From Breoghania sp. (GTDB taxonomy: Bacteria; Pseudomonadota; Alphaproteobacteria; Rhizobiales; Stappiaceae), in the NCBI RefSeq assembly GCF_963674635.1, contig NZ_OY771475.1, positions 2,728,001-2,792,000 on the forward strand: a stretch of 64,000 nucleotides of DNA, read 5' to 3'. This document shows positions 7,312 through 14,639 of this stretch, in pieces (positions within the stretch are counted from its first letter, which is position 1; every line of letters begins with the position of its first letter). A model generated the notes under the pieces. That model searched no databases. It had not been told where the DNA came from and saw only the letters and a list, made by a program, of their open reading frames with translations. The position numbers were made by a program, and so were the translations under genes.

Positions 7312-8760
7312 ATGACAGTGGCGTCCGGGAACAGATCTGATGCTGCGGTACTCGCCGGCACCCCCTCGGACCTGGGAGCGGGGCGGTCGCGCTGGATGCT
7401 GCTTGTCATCCTCCTGGGTCAGGGCCTCGCGGCGATGGACACCGCCATCGTGAACGTCGCCGCCCCCACCCTGCAGGCTGATCTCGGTCTGAGCGGGGCT
7501 GGGCTCCAGCTGACCGTCGCAGGATATGGCCTTGCCTATGCGTCCTTTCTGATCACAGCCTCCAGGCTGGGCGCGATGTTCGGCTACCGTCGGCTCTTCG
7601 TGATCGGCATGGCTGTCTTCACTTTTTCGTCTTTCCTGTGTGGCTCCGCAGACAGTTCGCAAACCCTGATCCTCGGCCGTATCCTTCAAGGGCTCGGGGC
7701 CGCCCTTCTCGTGCCGCAGGTGCTCTCCCTGATCCAGCTGAGCTTTTCCGGTGCTCAACGGGCCCGGGCCGTCGGTCTCTATTCGATGATACTCGGACTG
7801 GGGGCGGCCGCGGGTCAGCTGCTGGGCGGCGTGGTCGTCAGCATCGATCTGTTGGGGCTTTCATGGCGACCAGCCTTCCTGATCAACATTCCGCTCGGCG
7901 TGTTTCTCGTTTTCGTCGCCTTAATCGTCCTGCCGCGCTCAGAACCGGCTTCACGTCAAAGGCTGGACATTGCCGGGATGATTGCGATAGTCACGGCAGC
8001 GGGCTGCATTCTGCTGGCGGTCACGTTCGGGCCGGAACTTGGATGGCCTGTGTGGGCGATCGCGGCATTGGTCGTGGGGATGGTCATCCTGCCCGTCTTC
8101 TGGAAATACGAAAAGCGGCTGGAAGCCCGTGGGGCCGCGCCGGTGTTGCAGCCGCAGATGCTTAAAATTCCAGGCATTCTGCCCGGTCTCGGCATCGTCG
8201 CCCTCGGGTTCGTCGGCTATGGCGGCTGGCTTCTGACCGTGGCCCTCTATCTTCAGGCGGGCATACAGATGAGCCCGCTCCAGTCCGGACTGACCTTTGG
8301 CGCCTATGCGCTCGGGTTCGGGCTTTCCAACCTCTTCTGGTCCAGATTGCCGCAAAGGCTGATTGGACTGGCCCCCATGCTGGCGCTTTGCGCACTCTCG
8401 CTCGCCAGCATCCTGATCGCCGCGCTCGTCACGCTTGCCAGCTGGCACAGTGTGCTGGGACCCTCCCTGCTTTTTGTCGCGGGATCGGGTCACGGGATGA
8501 GCTTTGGCGCGACTGTCAGCCGGATGGCCAATGCAATCCCCGCGAGATACGCGTCGTCGCTCAGCGGTCTGGTGACCACCTGTTCGCAGTTTTCAATCGT
8601 TTCCGGGACGGCACTTATCGGCAGCATCTATTTTGCCGCTGTGTCTTACGGCTTTTCTGCGGGGCAGCCCGACGAGAACGCCATGGCCTGCGTCGCCGTG
8701 GTCATCTTCATTCTGGCAAGTGCGGGGATCGTCTTGTCCCGCCGGCTCCCCGATATTTGA
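7312..8760 (+). CDS. MFS transporter, DHA2 (EmrB/QacA) type, probable exporter
   Basis: A 482-residue integral membrane protein with about 14 hydrophobic segments, the size and layout of the DHA2 drug:H+ antiporters. Motifs include LGQGLAAMDTAIVNVAAPTL in the first helix (the D-T-x-I-V-N-V-A-x-P motif of DHA2 proteins), the SRLGAMFGYRR loop (motif A), and LGRILQGLGAALLVPQ in helix 4. The ATG at 7312 follows CAGGG. It heads the rightward operon, 32 bases upstream of ACP 2. First genes of biosynthetic operons often encode the product exporter, so export of the cluster's product or self-resistance is the likely role. The substrate cannot be read from sequence. Confidence 0.85.
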   Translation: MTVASGNRSDAAVLAGTPSDLGAGRSRWMLLVILLGQGLAAMDTAIVNVAAPTLQADLGLSGAGLQLTVAGYGLAYASFLITASRLGAMFGYRRLFVIGMAVFTFSSFLCGSADSSQTLILGRILQGLGAALLVPQVLSLIQLSFSGAQRARAVGLYSMILGLGAAAGQLLGGVVVSIDLLGLSWRPAFLINIPLGVFLVFVALIVLPRSEPASRQRLDIAGMIAIVTAAGCILLAVTFGPELGWPVWAIAALVVGMVILPVFWKYEKRLEARGAAPVLQPQMLKIPGILPGLGIVALGFVGYGGWLLTVALYLQAGIQMSPLQSGLTFGAYALGFGLSNLFWSRLPQRLIGLAPMLALCALSLASILIAALVTLASWHSVLGPSLLFVAGSGHGMSFGATVSRMANAIPARYASSLSGLVTTCSQFSIVSGTALIGSIYFAAVSYGFSAGQPDENAMACVAVVIFILASAGIVLSRRLPDI

Positions 8761-8792
8761 GATTTTTCAGCCAACGGGCCAAAGGCATTAAA

Positions 8793-9041
8793 ATGACCGA
8801 GTATTCCGATCCCATCGTTATTGACGAGTTCCGCAATCTGGCGGCCAGTATTCTGCATATCGAAACGGGAACCATCGATATCGACAAGCCCCTGAATGAA
8901 GCGGGCATGAACTCCATCGAGATCATCGACTTCATCCGCCAGGTCGAGCGGCGCTACAACATCCAGATCCAGCCTGAAAAGCTGTCCGATTTCACGCTTG
9001 CCGGCATTGCTGCCGCGGTGCCTGCGTCGGCCAGAGGTTGA
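8793..9041 (+). CDS. Acyl carrier protein (cluster ACP 2)
   Basis: An 82-residue ACP. The phosphopantetheine attachment Ser41 lies in LNEAGMNSIEIIDFI, so the usual Asp before Ser is Asn, a change seen in some specialised carrier proteins. Helix I (IVIDEFRNLAASIL) and the acidic face of helix II are as expected. An AAAGG ribosome site lies upstream of the ATG. Its TGA (9039-9041) lies four bases before the ketosynthase ATG (9046), so ACP and KS are tightly coupled. It is expected to be the partner of this KS/CLF pair. It shares little direct identity with ACP 1 on the other strand. Confidence 0.87.
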   Translation: MTEYSDPIVIDEFRNLAASILHIETGTIDIDKPLNEAGMNSIEIIDFIRQVERRYNIQIQPEKLSDFTLAGIAAAVPASARG

Positions 9042-9045
9042 TGCC

Positions 9046-10230
9046 ATGCAACCGATCGCGATCACCGGCTCCAGCGTTTTCTCTCCCTTGGGAACGGATC
9101 CGGATGGCTTCTGGCAGGGACTTTGCCATCCCGCAGACCTGCAGACACCCTGGCCTCTGCGAGACCTTGCCCCCTATCCGGTGAACAATGTCATTGCGGT
9201 CCCGGAAGAGACATGGGGCACACTGAGCAACATGGATGGAAAGGCCAGATCGGAACGGGTGACGTCATTTCTGGTACGCAGCGCACTGGAGGCGGCGAAG
9301 CTTAACCGCGACGGGGTTGGAACCATCGGCTGCGCCTTGGGCACCACGACCCGGAGCGCAGAGTTCTGCGAGGCCGAGTTTCTTGAAGAGGATGGCAGCA
9401 ACGACGTTGCCGAAACGCCGCGGTCCGACCTTGTCCCGCGCGGCAACCTCGACTGGAGCGGTCCGACCTTCACCCTGTCCACCGCTTGCTCCTCCGGATT
9501 GCTGGCCCCGGCCCTTTCGGCACAAATCGTTGCTTCCGGCGAATGCGATTTCATGATCGCCGGGGGCGTCGACGTTTTGCTGGAATACACGATCTGCGGC
9601 TTCAACTCGCTTCGCGTGGCGTCCCGGGACCGATGTCGCCCCTTCTCAGAGGAGAGAAAGGGCGTCATCCTATCGGAAGGGGGCGCATGTTTCTGCCTTG
9701 AGACAGTGGACCGTGCCGAGGCCCGGAAAGCCGATATTCAGGCGGTCATTCTCGGTTACGGAACCAGTTGCGATGGCGGCTCGCCAACGGCTCCGGACGT
9801 CGAAGGCATCGCCCGGGCTATCAAGGCCGCGCTCGGTTCAGCCAATCTGCAGCCGGACGATATCGCTGCGATCATCGCTCACGGAACGGGAACCCCCACA
9901 AATGACAAGGTGGAGGTGGAGGCACTGCGTCGCGCCTTCGCCACCACCGAGTTGCCACCGATCACCTCGGTCAAAGGAGCGATCGGCCATGCTCAGGGTG
10001 GCGCAGGGGCACTGGCGCTTTTCACCGCGCTTTCGAGCCTGAAACACGGCAAGCTTCCCGGCGTCGCCAATCTTGAAACCGTCGATCCGGCGCTGGCTCC
10101 CATAACCGTTTCGCGCGAAACGCTCGACCTTTCCTCCGGCTGCCTGATGGTGAATGCCTTTGGGTTCGGCGGGAACAATTGCGTCATGATCGTCGCGTCT
10201 CACGATTACCTGAAGCGGAGGCGCCATTGA
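9046..10230 (+). CDS. Beta-ketoacyl-ACP synthase (KS-alpha / FabF-like condensing enzyme)
   Basis: A 394-residue thiolase-fold condensing enzyme with a full Cys-His-His triad: Cys148 in TLSTACSSG, His279 in AHGTGTPTND and His315 in KGAIGHAQGGAG. These residues perform decarboxylative Claisen condensation of malonyl-ACP with an acyl thioester. The C-terminal FGFGGNN motif is also present. The start at 9046 (MQPIAITG) has AGAGG upstream; a frame opening at 8998 lies inside the ACP. The stop overlaps the ATG of the next gene, which encodes a KS-like partner without the Cys. This arrangement is the KS-alpha/KS-beta order of type II polyketide synthases. It is slightly shorter than FabF (about 410 residues). 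Confidence 0.9.
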   Translation: MQPIAITGSSVFSPLGTDPDGFWQGLCHPADLQTPWPLRDLAPYPVNNVIAVPEETWGTLSNMDGKARSERVTSFLVRSALEAAKLNRDGVGTIGCALGTTTRSAEFCEAEFLEEDGSNDVAETPRSDLVPRGNLDWSGPTFTLSTACSSGLLAPALSAQIVASGECDFMIAGGVDVLLEYTICGFNSLRVASRDRCRPFSEERKGVILSEGGACFCLETVDRAEARKADIQAVILGYGTSCDGGSPTAPDVEGIARAIKAALGSANLQPDDIAAIIAHGTGTPTNDKVEVEALRRAFATTELPPITSVKGAIGHAQGGAGALALFTALSSLKHGKLPGVANLETVDPALAPITVSRETLDLSSGCLMVNAFGFGGNNCVMIVASHDYLKRRRH

Positions 10231-11129
10231 TGGGAACTCCGATCTCCATCCTGGGCATGGCGACGGCCCAGGCTTCCGCCGACGGAGCGCTCGCTGACGA
10301 GATGCTGTGTCCGGAGCGGCGGGCTCCGTCCGTCGGCGCGATCAATGTCCAGTCGCGCATGGTGACGCATGCTCTCAGGCAGTGCCTGTCGAACCACGCG
10401 CGCCCCGGCGCGACCGAGATCGGCCTGTGCCTCGGCACCGCCCATGGGGTGAACGCGACTGTCCGGAGAACCCTGAACACCGTTCGCGATCAGGGCTTCC
10501 TGCATGTACCTGCCTCGCTTTACGCGACCGGGCTGCCGAACTCCACGACCGGCGTCGTGGCGGGGCTTGAGCAATTGTTGGGGCCGAACCTGACCTTTCT
10601 CGGTTACCAGTCGGGTCTGGAATCCCTCATCATGGCTTGCCGCCTCATCCGGTGGGGGCAGGCGGCCTCGATGATCGCCGGCGGGTTCGACACACCATCG
10701 CCAGACATGGCTTCGCCCGATATGGCCTCCCCCGCGCCGGCTCAGACAAAGCGCGCCACGCTTTCCGGTGCCGGGCTCGTGTTGCTGTCAAAGGCAAATG
10801 GATCTGACGACGGAGCCCCGAAGATCGTGGGCTGGGCGAGTGACGAGAAACCGGGAGCCGCGTCTGAAAGCCAACTGGTTGATGGCGCGCTCGCCCATGC
10901 AGGGCGGGATCGGGCAGACCTGATCGACACCATCGCGCTGGCGCCCGACGCCCAGGCCCCCGACTACCTCGCGGCGACCTTTCCGATCCAACTGATCAAC
11001 TTCATCCGTCAAACACAGGCGCCCGGTCTCCATGCTTTCACGGCGCAGAAGGCGGGCGAGAAGGCGATTTGCGTGCTTGTGGACATCGACGAGCCGGAGA
11101 GCGATACGAGACAGGGATTGCAAGCATGA
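10230..11129 (+). CDS. Chain-length-factor-like (KS-beta) protein, short, Cys replaced by Gln
   Basis: A 299-residue ketosynthase-fold protein directly coupled to the KS (TGATG overlap at 10228-10232). Where the KS has TACSSG this protein has FLGYQSGLES, so the nucleophile position is Gln127. Gln in place of Cys is the hallmark of chain length factors in type II polyketide synthases. The second half is much shorter than in KS-alpha, and neither catalytic His motif (HGTGT, GHAQGG) can be found. A degenerate region (PDMASPDMASPAPAQ) holds a small direct repeat. It probably forms a heterodimer with the KS and helps set chain length or priming. An independent enzyme activity is unlikely. Confidence 0.75.
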   Translation: MGTPISILGMATAQASADGALADEMLCPERRAPSVGAINVQSRMVTHALRQCLSNHARPGATEIGLCLGTAHGVNATVRRTLNTVRDQGFLHVPASLYATGLPNSTTGVVAGLEQLLGPNLTFLGYQSGLESLIMACRLIRWGQAASMIAGGFDTPSPDMASPDMASPAPAQTKRATLSGAGLVLLSKANGSDDGAPKIVGWASDEKPGAASESQLVDGALAHAGRDRADLIDTIALAPDAQAPDYLAATFPIQLINFIRQTQAPGLHAFTAQKAGEKAICVLVDIDEPESDTRQGLQA

Positions 11130-12052
11130 CACAGGCCTCCGCTTCCAACAGTCTTGCCTCATCGAGACCCTATCAATACCTGCCTTCAGAGGCGGCGAAC
11201 TGGCGACTGGTCGAGGAAAGCCGTGTCTTTCGGCATCAGCCGGTCACCGCAACCGACGGCGAGACCATTCACGCCTTCACATGTGGGGCGCAGGAAAAGC
11301 CGACCGTCCTTCTGATCAACGCGCTGGGCATGTCCTCGCTGCTCATGGCCCGGCTTGCAAAGGTGCTGTCTTGCGACTTCCACGTCGTCACCTGGGAAAC
11401 ACGGGGGCTGCCGAGTGTCGGGCCTGACCATACACTTCCGGACCTGTCCCTCAAACGTCATGTCAATGACGCGTTGACTGTCCTTTCCCAAACGGGCTCA
11501 ACGGCTCCATTCGGGATCGTCGCATTCTGTTCCGGCGTGAACGTCGCCTTGAGAGGGCTGATGCAGAACAAGCTCGATTGCGATCGGCTCTGCATCGTCA
11601 GTCCGTCCATCCACCTCGATTGCTCGCAGGAAGAAACCGACTACCAGCGCACAATGCTGCCCATGTGGCTGGACGTGGCCGAGCGCGGACAGCCCTATGC
11701 GAGCCTCATTCATCGCCTGTTGCAGTCGAAATCGGGCGATCAGGAGACGGGCCTGACCGGTGAGGTCGAGGTTCTCGACAAGCTTCCCTTTGCGACTGCG
11801 CAATCCACCTTCATCTACGCGATCATGCAGGCCAGCTGTCGGGACGAGACCATTTTCGCAAACGCCGACACCATCAGCATCCCCACGCTGGTCGTCCACT
11901 GCGACAACGACGAGATCATTCACGCGGACACGTCCCGCCAGCTCACATCGAAACTCGCAAACGCGCGACATTTGAAGATCGCGCATCACGCGCATTACGG
12001 CATCTGCACATCGGATGAGATGCACATCGAGATCATGAATTTTCTTTGTTGA
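11126..12052 (+). CDS. Alpha/beta hydrolase with cysteine nucleophile (thioesterase/acyltransferase candidate)
   Basis: A 308-residue alpha/beta-hydrolase-fold protein. The nucleophile elbow is GIVAFCSGVNVA, so Cys135 stands where most family members have Ser. The acid residue is probably in VVHCDNDEIIHAD and the His in IAHHAHYGI near the end. The oxyanion region is VLLINALGMSS. Its ATG overlaps the CLF-like stop (ATGA). Cys nucleophiles occur in acyl-transferring members of this fold, for example PHA synthases and dienelactone hydrolases, and favour transfer over hydrolysis. In this operon it is a candidate for moving or releasing the acyl chain from ACP. That role is inferred from position and fold only. 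Confidence 0.8.
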   Translation: MTQASASNSLASSRPYQYLPSEAANWRLVEESRVFRHQPVTATDGETIHAFTCGAQEKPTVLLINALGMSSLLMARLAKVLSCDFHVVTWETRGLPSVGPDHTLPDLSLKRHVNDALTVLSQTGSTAPFGIVAFCSGVNVALRGLMQNKLDCDRLCIVSPSIHLDCSQEETDYQRTMLPMWLDVAERGQPYASLIHRLLQSKSGDQETGLTGEVEVLDKLPFATAQSTFIYAIMQASCRDETIFANADTISIPTLVVHCDNDEIIHADTSRQLTSKLANARHLKIAHHAHYGICTSDEMHIEIMNFLC

Positions 12053-12097
12053 TTTTGCCTGACTTATTGCCTTCCCAACGCATTACTGGAGCATGAC

Positions 12098-13030
12098 ATG
12101 TATACAAACATTTCTGACGACACGGCTTTGGTCCGAAATGTTCTGGAGAATCTCGGGAAGACTTGGGACGACCGCGTCGCCGTGCGGAAGGAACGGCTGG
12201 ATCTGGATCAGTATTACGATCCGGCCATTCCCGATTTTCCAAGCTCACTCGTTCCCTTCTGGGATGACGAGGATTTTTCAAGCCTCTCCGCGCAGACCAA
12301 GCTCCGGTTCCTCGCGGTCGCCTGGGTCGCCTACAACGAAAAGGCCATATATCTGGAAGAGGCCGTCGTTCAACCGGCTTGCGGGATCTTCTTCAGGGGA
12401 GAGCTTCCGGGCATTGGCGCGGCGCGCACGAAGCAGGTCGTTGCCCAGATTCAGGTGGACGAGCAGTTTCACATCCTGATGTGTCTCGATGTCTGCCATG
12501 TCGCGCGCAAGCGACACCATATCGAAGACTACAGGATGCCGGAGCCTTTGCTCGGCGTGCGTCTGAAAGAGATCATTGCCGACGCCGCCGACGAGGAAGA
12601 GGCCCGCATTGCGCAGGTCGCCTACGCGTCCGTCGCGGAGATGTCGATCAATGCGTATCTGAACGAGGTCGCCACCGACCAGACGATCCAGCCGCTCAAC
12701 AGGGTGAACACCGACATGCACCGGCAGGACGAGGCGGCGCATGGCATCGGGTTTTCGGAAATCGTCGGCTCCGTCTACAGGCAGATGAACGACAAACAAC
12801 GCCAAACATTCCGCAGGCTCATCGGTCAGGCCCTGACCGACTTCACGACCCCCGATCTGACCTATTGGGCCTCGATCCTCGACTATCTCGGCATCCCCAA
12901 CCGGGACGCGATCATCGAGCGGCACGAGACCTCGACGCGCGGCCTGGTCCTGAAGCGCAACTACACGACCATTCGCCGATTGTTCGATGAGCTGGAAATC
13001 ACGGACGACATCGACTTCGAGTTTCACTGA
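12098..13030 (+). CDS. AurF-family di-iron N-oxygenase
   Basis: A 310-residue helical protein of the p-aminobenzoate N-oxygenase (AurF) family. All seven iron ligands known for AurF can be placed with almost the same spacing: Glu87 in IYLEEAV, Glu122-x2-His125 in DEQFH, Glu181 in SVAEMS, and His208-x3-Glu212-x2-His215 in MHRQDEAAHG. AurF-type enzymes use a non-haem di-iron centre and O2 to oxidise an amine to hydroxylamine, nitroso or nitro. The start at 12098 has TGGAG six bases upstream; the gene lies 45 bases after the hydrolase gene. Finding it inside a KS/CLF/ACP operon suggests N-oxidation of an amine carried on or added to an acyl chain. Some relatives may do other oxidations, so the reaction is not certain. 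Confidence 0.87.
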   Translation: MYTNISDDTALVRNVLENLGKTWDDRVAVRKERLDLDQYYDPAIPDFPSSLVPFWDDEDFSSLSAQTKLRFLAVAWVAYNEKAIYLEEAVVQPACGIFFRGELPGIGAARTKQVVAQIQVDEQFHILMCLDVCHVARKRHHIEDYRMPEPLLGVRLKEIIADAADEEEARIAQVAYASVAEMSINAYLNEVATDQTIQPLNRVNTDMHRQDEAAHGIGFSEIVGSVYRQMNDKQRQTFRRLIGQALTDFTTPDLTYWASILDYLGIPNRDAIIERHETSTRGLVLKRNYTTIRRLFDELEITDDIDFEFH

Positions 13031-13113
13031 ACAGGTCCGGCGGTGGCTTTTGCCGTCTGCGGGGACCTCGTCCTTTTAGATCTAAAATACTGTTCATAAA
13101 AAGGATTTCCGAA
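13031..13113 (+). promoter_or_regulatory. Gap with a perfect 14-bp palindrome before the second MFS gene
   Basis: Between the AurF-like gene and the MFS gene lies a weak hairpin (AGGTCC at about 13033 pairing with GGACCT at about 13062, then CGTCCTTTT). It is followed by the perfect palindrome TTTTAGATCTAAAA at 13074-13087 and an A-rich AAAAAGGA ribosome site. The palindrome could be an operator giving the MFS gene its own control. It differs from the inverted repeat at 7227-7250. No direct evidence shows which protein would bind. Confidence 0.4.
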
Positions 13114-14343
13114 ATGCAGATGAGAGCAGGAGCAATTCGCCGCTGGGCACTTCTCATTCTGGCCGGCGGCGCCATCATGGGGATCTCACTCGGAATTCGG
13201 CAGTCTCAGGGTCTCTTCATGCTGCCCGTTTCGATGGGGATGAACTGGTCGATCGAGGAGGTCGGGTTTGCATTCGCCCTTCAGAACCTCGTCTGGGGCC
13301 TGACGCAACCGCTGACCGGCATGCTGGCCGACCGGTACGGGTCAGCCAGGGTCATATTCGGCGGCATCATGTTGTATGTCGCAGGCCTTGTCGCCATGGC
13401 CTATTCGCCGAACATCATCGTCTTCTACATGGATACGGGCCTGCTGATCGGGGCGGGGCTTGCGGGAACGGCCTTCGGCGTCGTCTATGGCGCGGTCAAC
13501 AAGATCGTTCCCGACGCGGACCGCGCATGGGCCGTTGCACTGGTCGGGGCGGTTGGCGGGTTCGTCCAGTTCCTGATCGTGCCCTTCGTCAATCAGCTGC
13601 TGAACCAATATGCCTGGACCGGCACACTGATCGCGCTCGCGATCGTGTTCCTGATCGTGTCTCCGCTATCGCTCTGCCTCAAGACGAGCCAGCTGGCCCC
13701 CAATCCGGCGGGCAACGAGATCTCGATGAGCGGGGCGCTCTCCCAGGCTTTCAGCCACTCCGGCTTCTGGTTGTTGAACCTGGGGTTCATGGCGTGCGGT
13801 TTCCAGCTGGCCTTTCTGGCAGGGCACATGCCCTCCTATCTCGTGGACCAGGGGCTGACGCTTGAAGAAGGTGGCGCCACGATTGCCATCATCTCGCTGG
13901 CGAATGTGGTCGGAACCTTCGTGTTCGGTTATGTGGGAGGCAGCATCTTCCGGCGCAAAAGCGCGCTTTCCTTCCTCTATGTCTGCAGAAGCGTTGCCAT
14001 GCTGCTGTTCGTGATGCTGCCGCTCACAACGGCGAGCACCTATATCTTCGCGACGGCCATGGGCTTTCTGTGGCTCGGCACGGTCCCGCTGACCAGCGGT
14101 CTCGTGGGGCAGATCTTTGGAACCAAATATCTCACGACCCTGTTCGGCTTCGTCTTCTTCGGCCATCAGCTGGGCGCGTTTCTGGGGATCTGGCTGGCGG
14201 GCTATGTCTTCGACACGACAGGCTCCTATGACCTGATCTGGACCGTTTGCATCGGGATGGGCTTCGTGGCTGCGCTGGCACACCTGCCGATCAACGACAA
14301 GCTTGTCTACAGCCCGGGTTCGCTTGAGTCCTATGCAAGATGA
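13114..14343 (+). CDS. MFS transporter of the oxalate/formate antiporter-like group
   Basis: A 409-residue, 12-helix major facilitator. The N-terminal helix GAIMGISLGIRQSQGLFMLP and the GMLADRYGSARV loop (motif A) fit the OFA/monocarboxylate-type group of MFS proteins, and the second half has the VGTFVFGYVGGSIFRR loop. The ATG is preceded by AAAAGGA. It is the second transporter of the cluster and lies 83 bases after the AurF-like gene behind a palindrome, so it may be separately regulated. Its stop overlaps the start of a 48-residue membrane peptide (ATGA). Uptake of an acid precursor or export of an acid product are both possible. Confidence 0.85.
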   Translation: MQMRAGAIRRWALLILAGGAIMGISLGIRQSQGLFMLPVSMGMNWSIEEVGFAFALQNLVWGLTQPLTGMLADRYGSARVIFGGIMLYVAGLVAMAYSPNIIVFYMDTGLLIGAGLAGTAFGVVYGAVNKIVPDADRAWAVALVGAVGGFVQFLIVPFVNQLLNQYAWTGTLIALAIVFLIVSPLSLCLKTSQLAPNPAGNEISMSGALSQAFSHSGFWLLNLGFMACGFQLAFLAGHMPSYLVDQGLTLEEGGATIAIISLANVVGTFVFGYVGGSIFRRKSALSFLYVCRSVAMLLFVMLPLTTASTYIFATAMGFLWLGTVPLTSGLVGQIFGTKYLTTLFGFVFFGHQLGAFLGIWLAGYVFDTTGSYDLIWTVCIGMGFVAALAHLPINDKLVYSPGSLESYAR

Positions 14344-14486
14344 TCAGCCTGAGATCTGCGCTTTCAGCGGGAGGTTTCGTTCTGATCTCAAGCCTGCTCA
14401 TCGCCCTGACCGTGGTGAGTTTCGCAGGCTATATGGACCCGATTTTCGTCTATTCCTACGTGACGGCGATGAAAATATGCGGGTGA
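14340..14486 (+). CDS. 48-residue single-span membrane peptide coupled to the MFS gene
   Basis: A short frame starts with the ATG that overlaps the MFS stop (ATGATC at 14340) and ends with TGA at 14484-14486. It encodes 48 residues: a short basic N terminus (MISLRSALSAGG), one hydrophobic span (about residues 13-30, rich in Leu, Val, Ile, Ser), then a tail with YMDPIFVYSYVTAMK. The translational coupling and the clean transmembrane pattern argue that it is real. Short single-helix proteins annotated as MFS transporter small subunits are known next to oxalate/formate-type MFS genes. I suggest this is one of them, from memory and not from a search. A longer overlapping frame at 14303-14500 gives an Arg-rich nonsense peptide. 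Confidence 0.6.
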   Translation: MISLRSALSAGGFVLISSLLIALTVVSFAGYMDPIFVYSYVTAMKICG

Positions 14487-14522
14487 GACCTGCCGGATAA
14501 CTGAAGTCGACGGCAAGGCCGG

Positions 14523-14558
14523 TTGAGCCTCCCCGCTCGCGGGATCGCGGAGGCTCAA
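14523..14558 (+). terminator. Terminator-like hairpin at the end of the biosynthetic cluster
   Basis: TTGAGCCTCC at 14523-14532 pairs perfectly with GGAGGCTCAA at 14549-14558. There is no good T tract after it, so it may be an inefficient or Rho-assisted stop. It sits between the 48-residue peptide gene and the convergent nrdG and marks the likely right border of the cluster. Confidence 0.55.
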
Positions 14559-14639
14559 TCGCGCGAGGCAGGTTCCGTCACCTGTCTCGATGATGACAAG
14601 CATGCTCCTTAGCGCGCCCTTTTTCCGTCCCGTGCGCGA

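Noticed and set aside
14303..14500. 65-residue frame overlapping the end of the MFS gene
   Set aside because: Arg/Asp-rich without features; the alternative frame 14340-14486 has an ATGA overlap and a membrane span.
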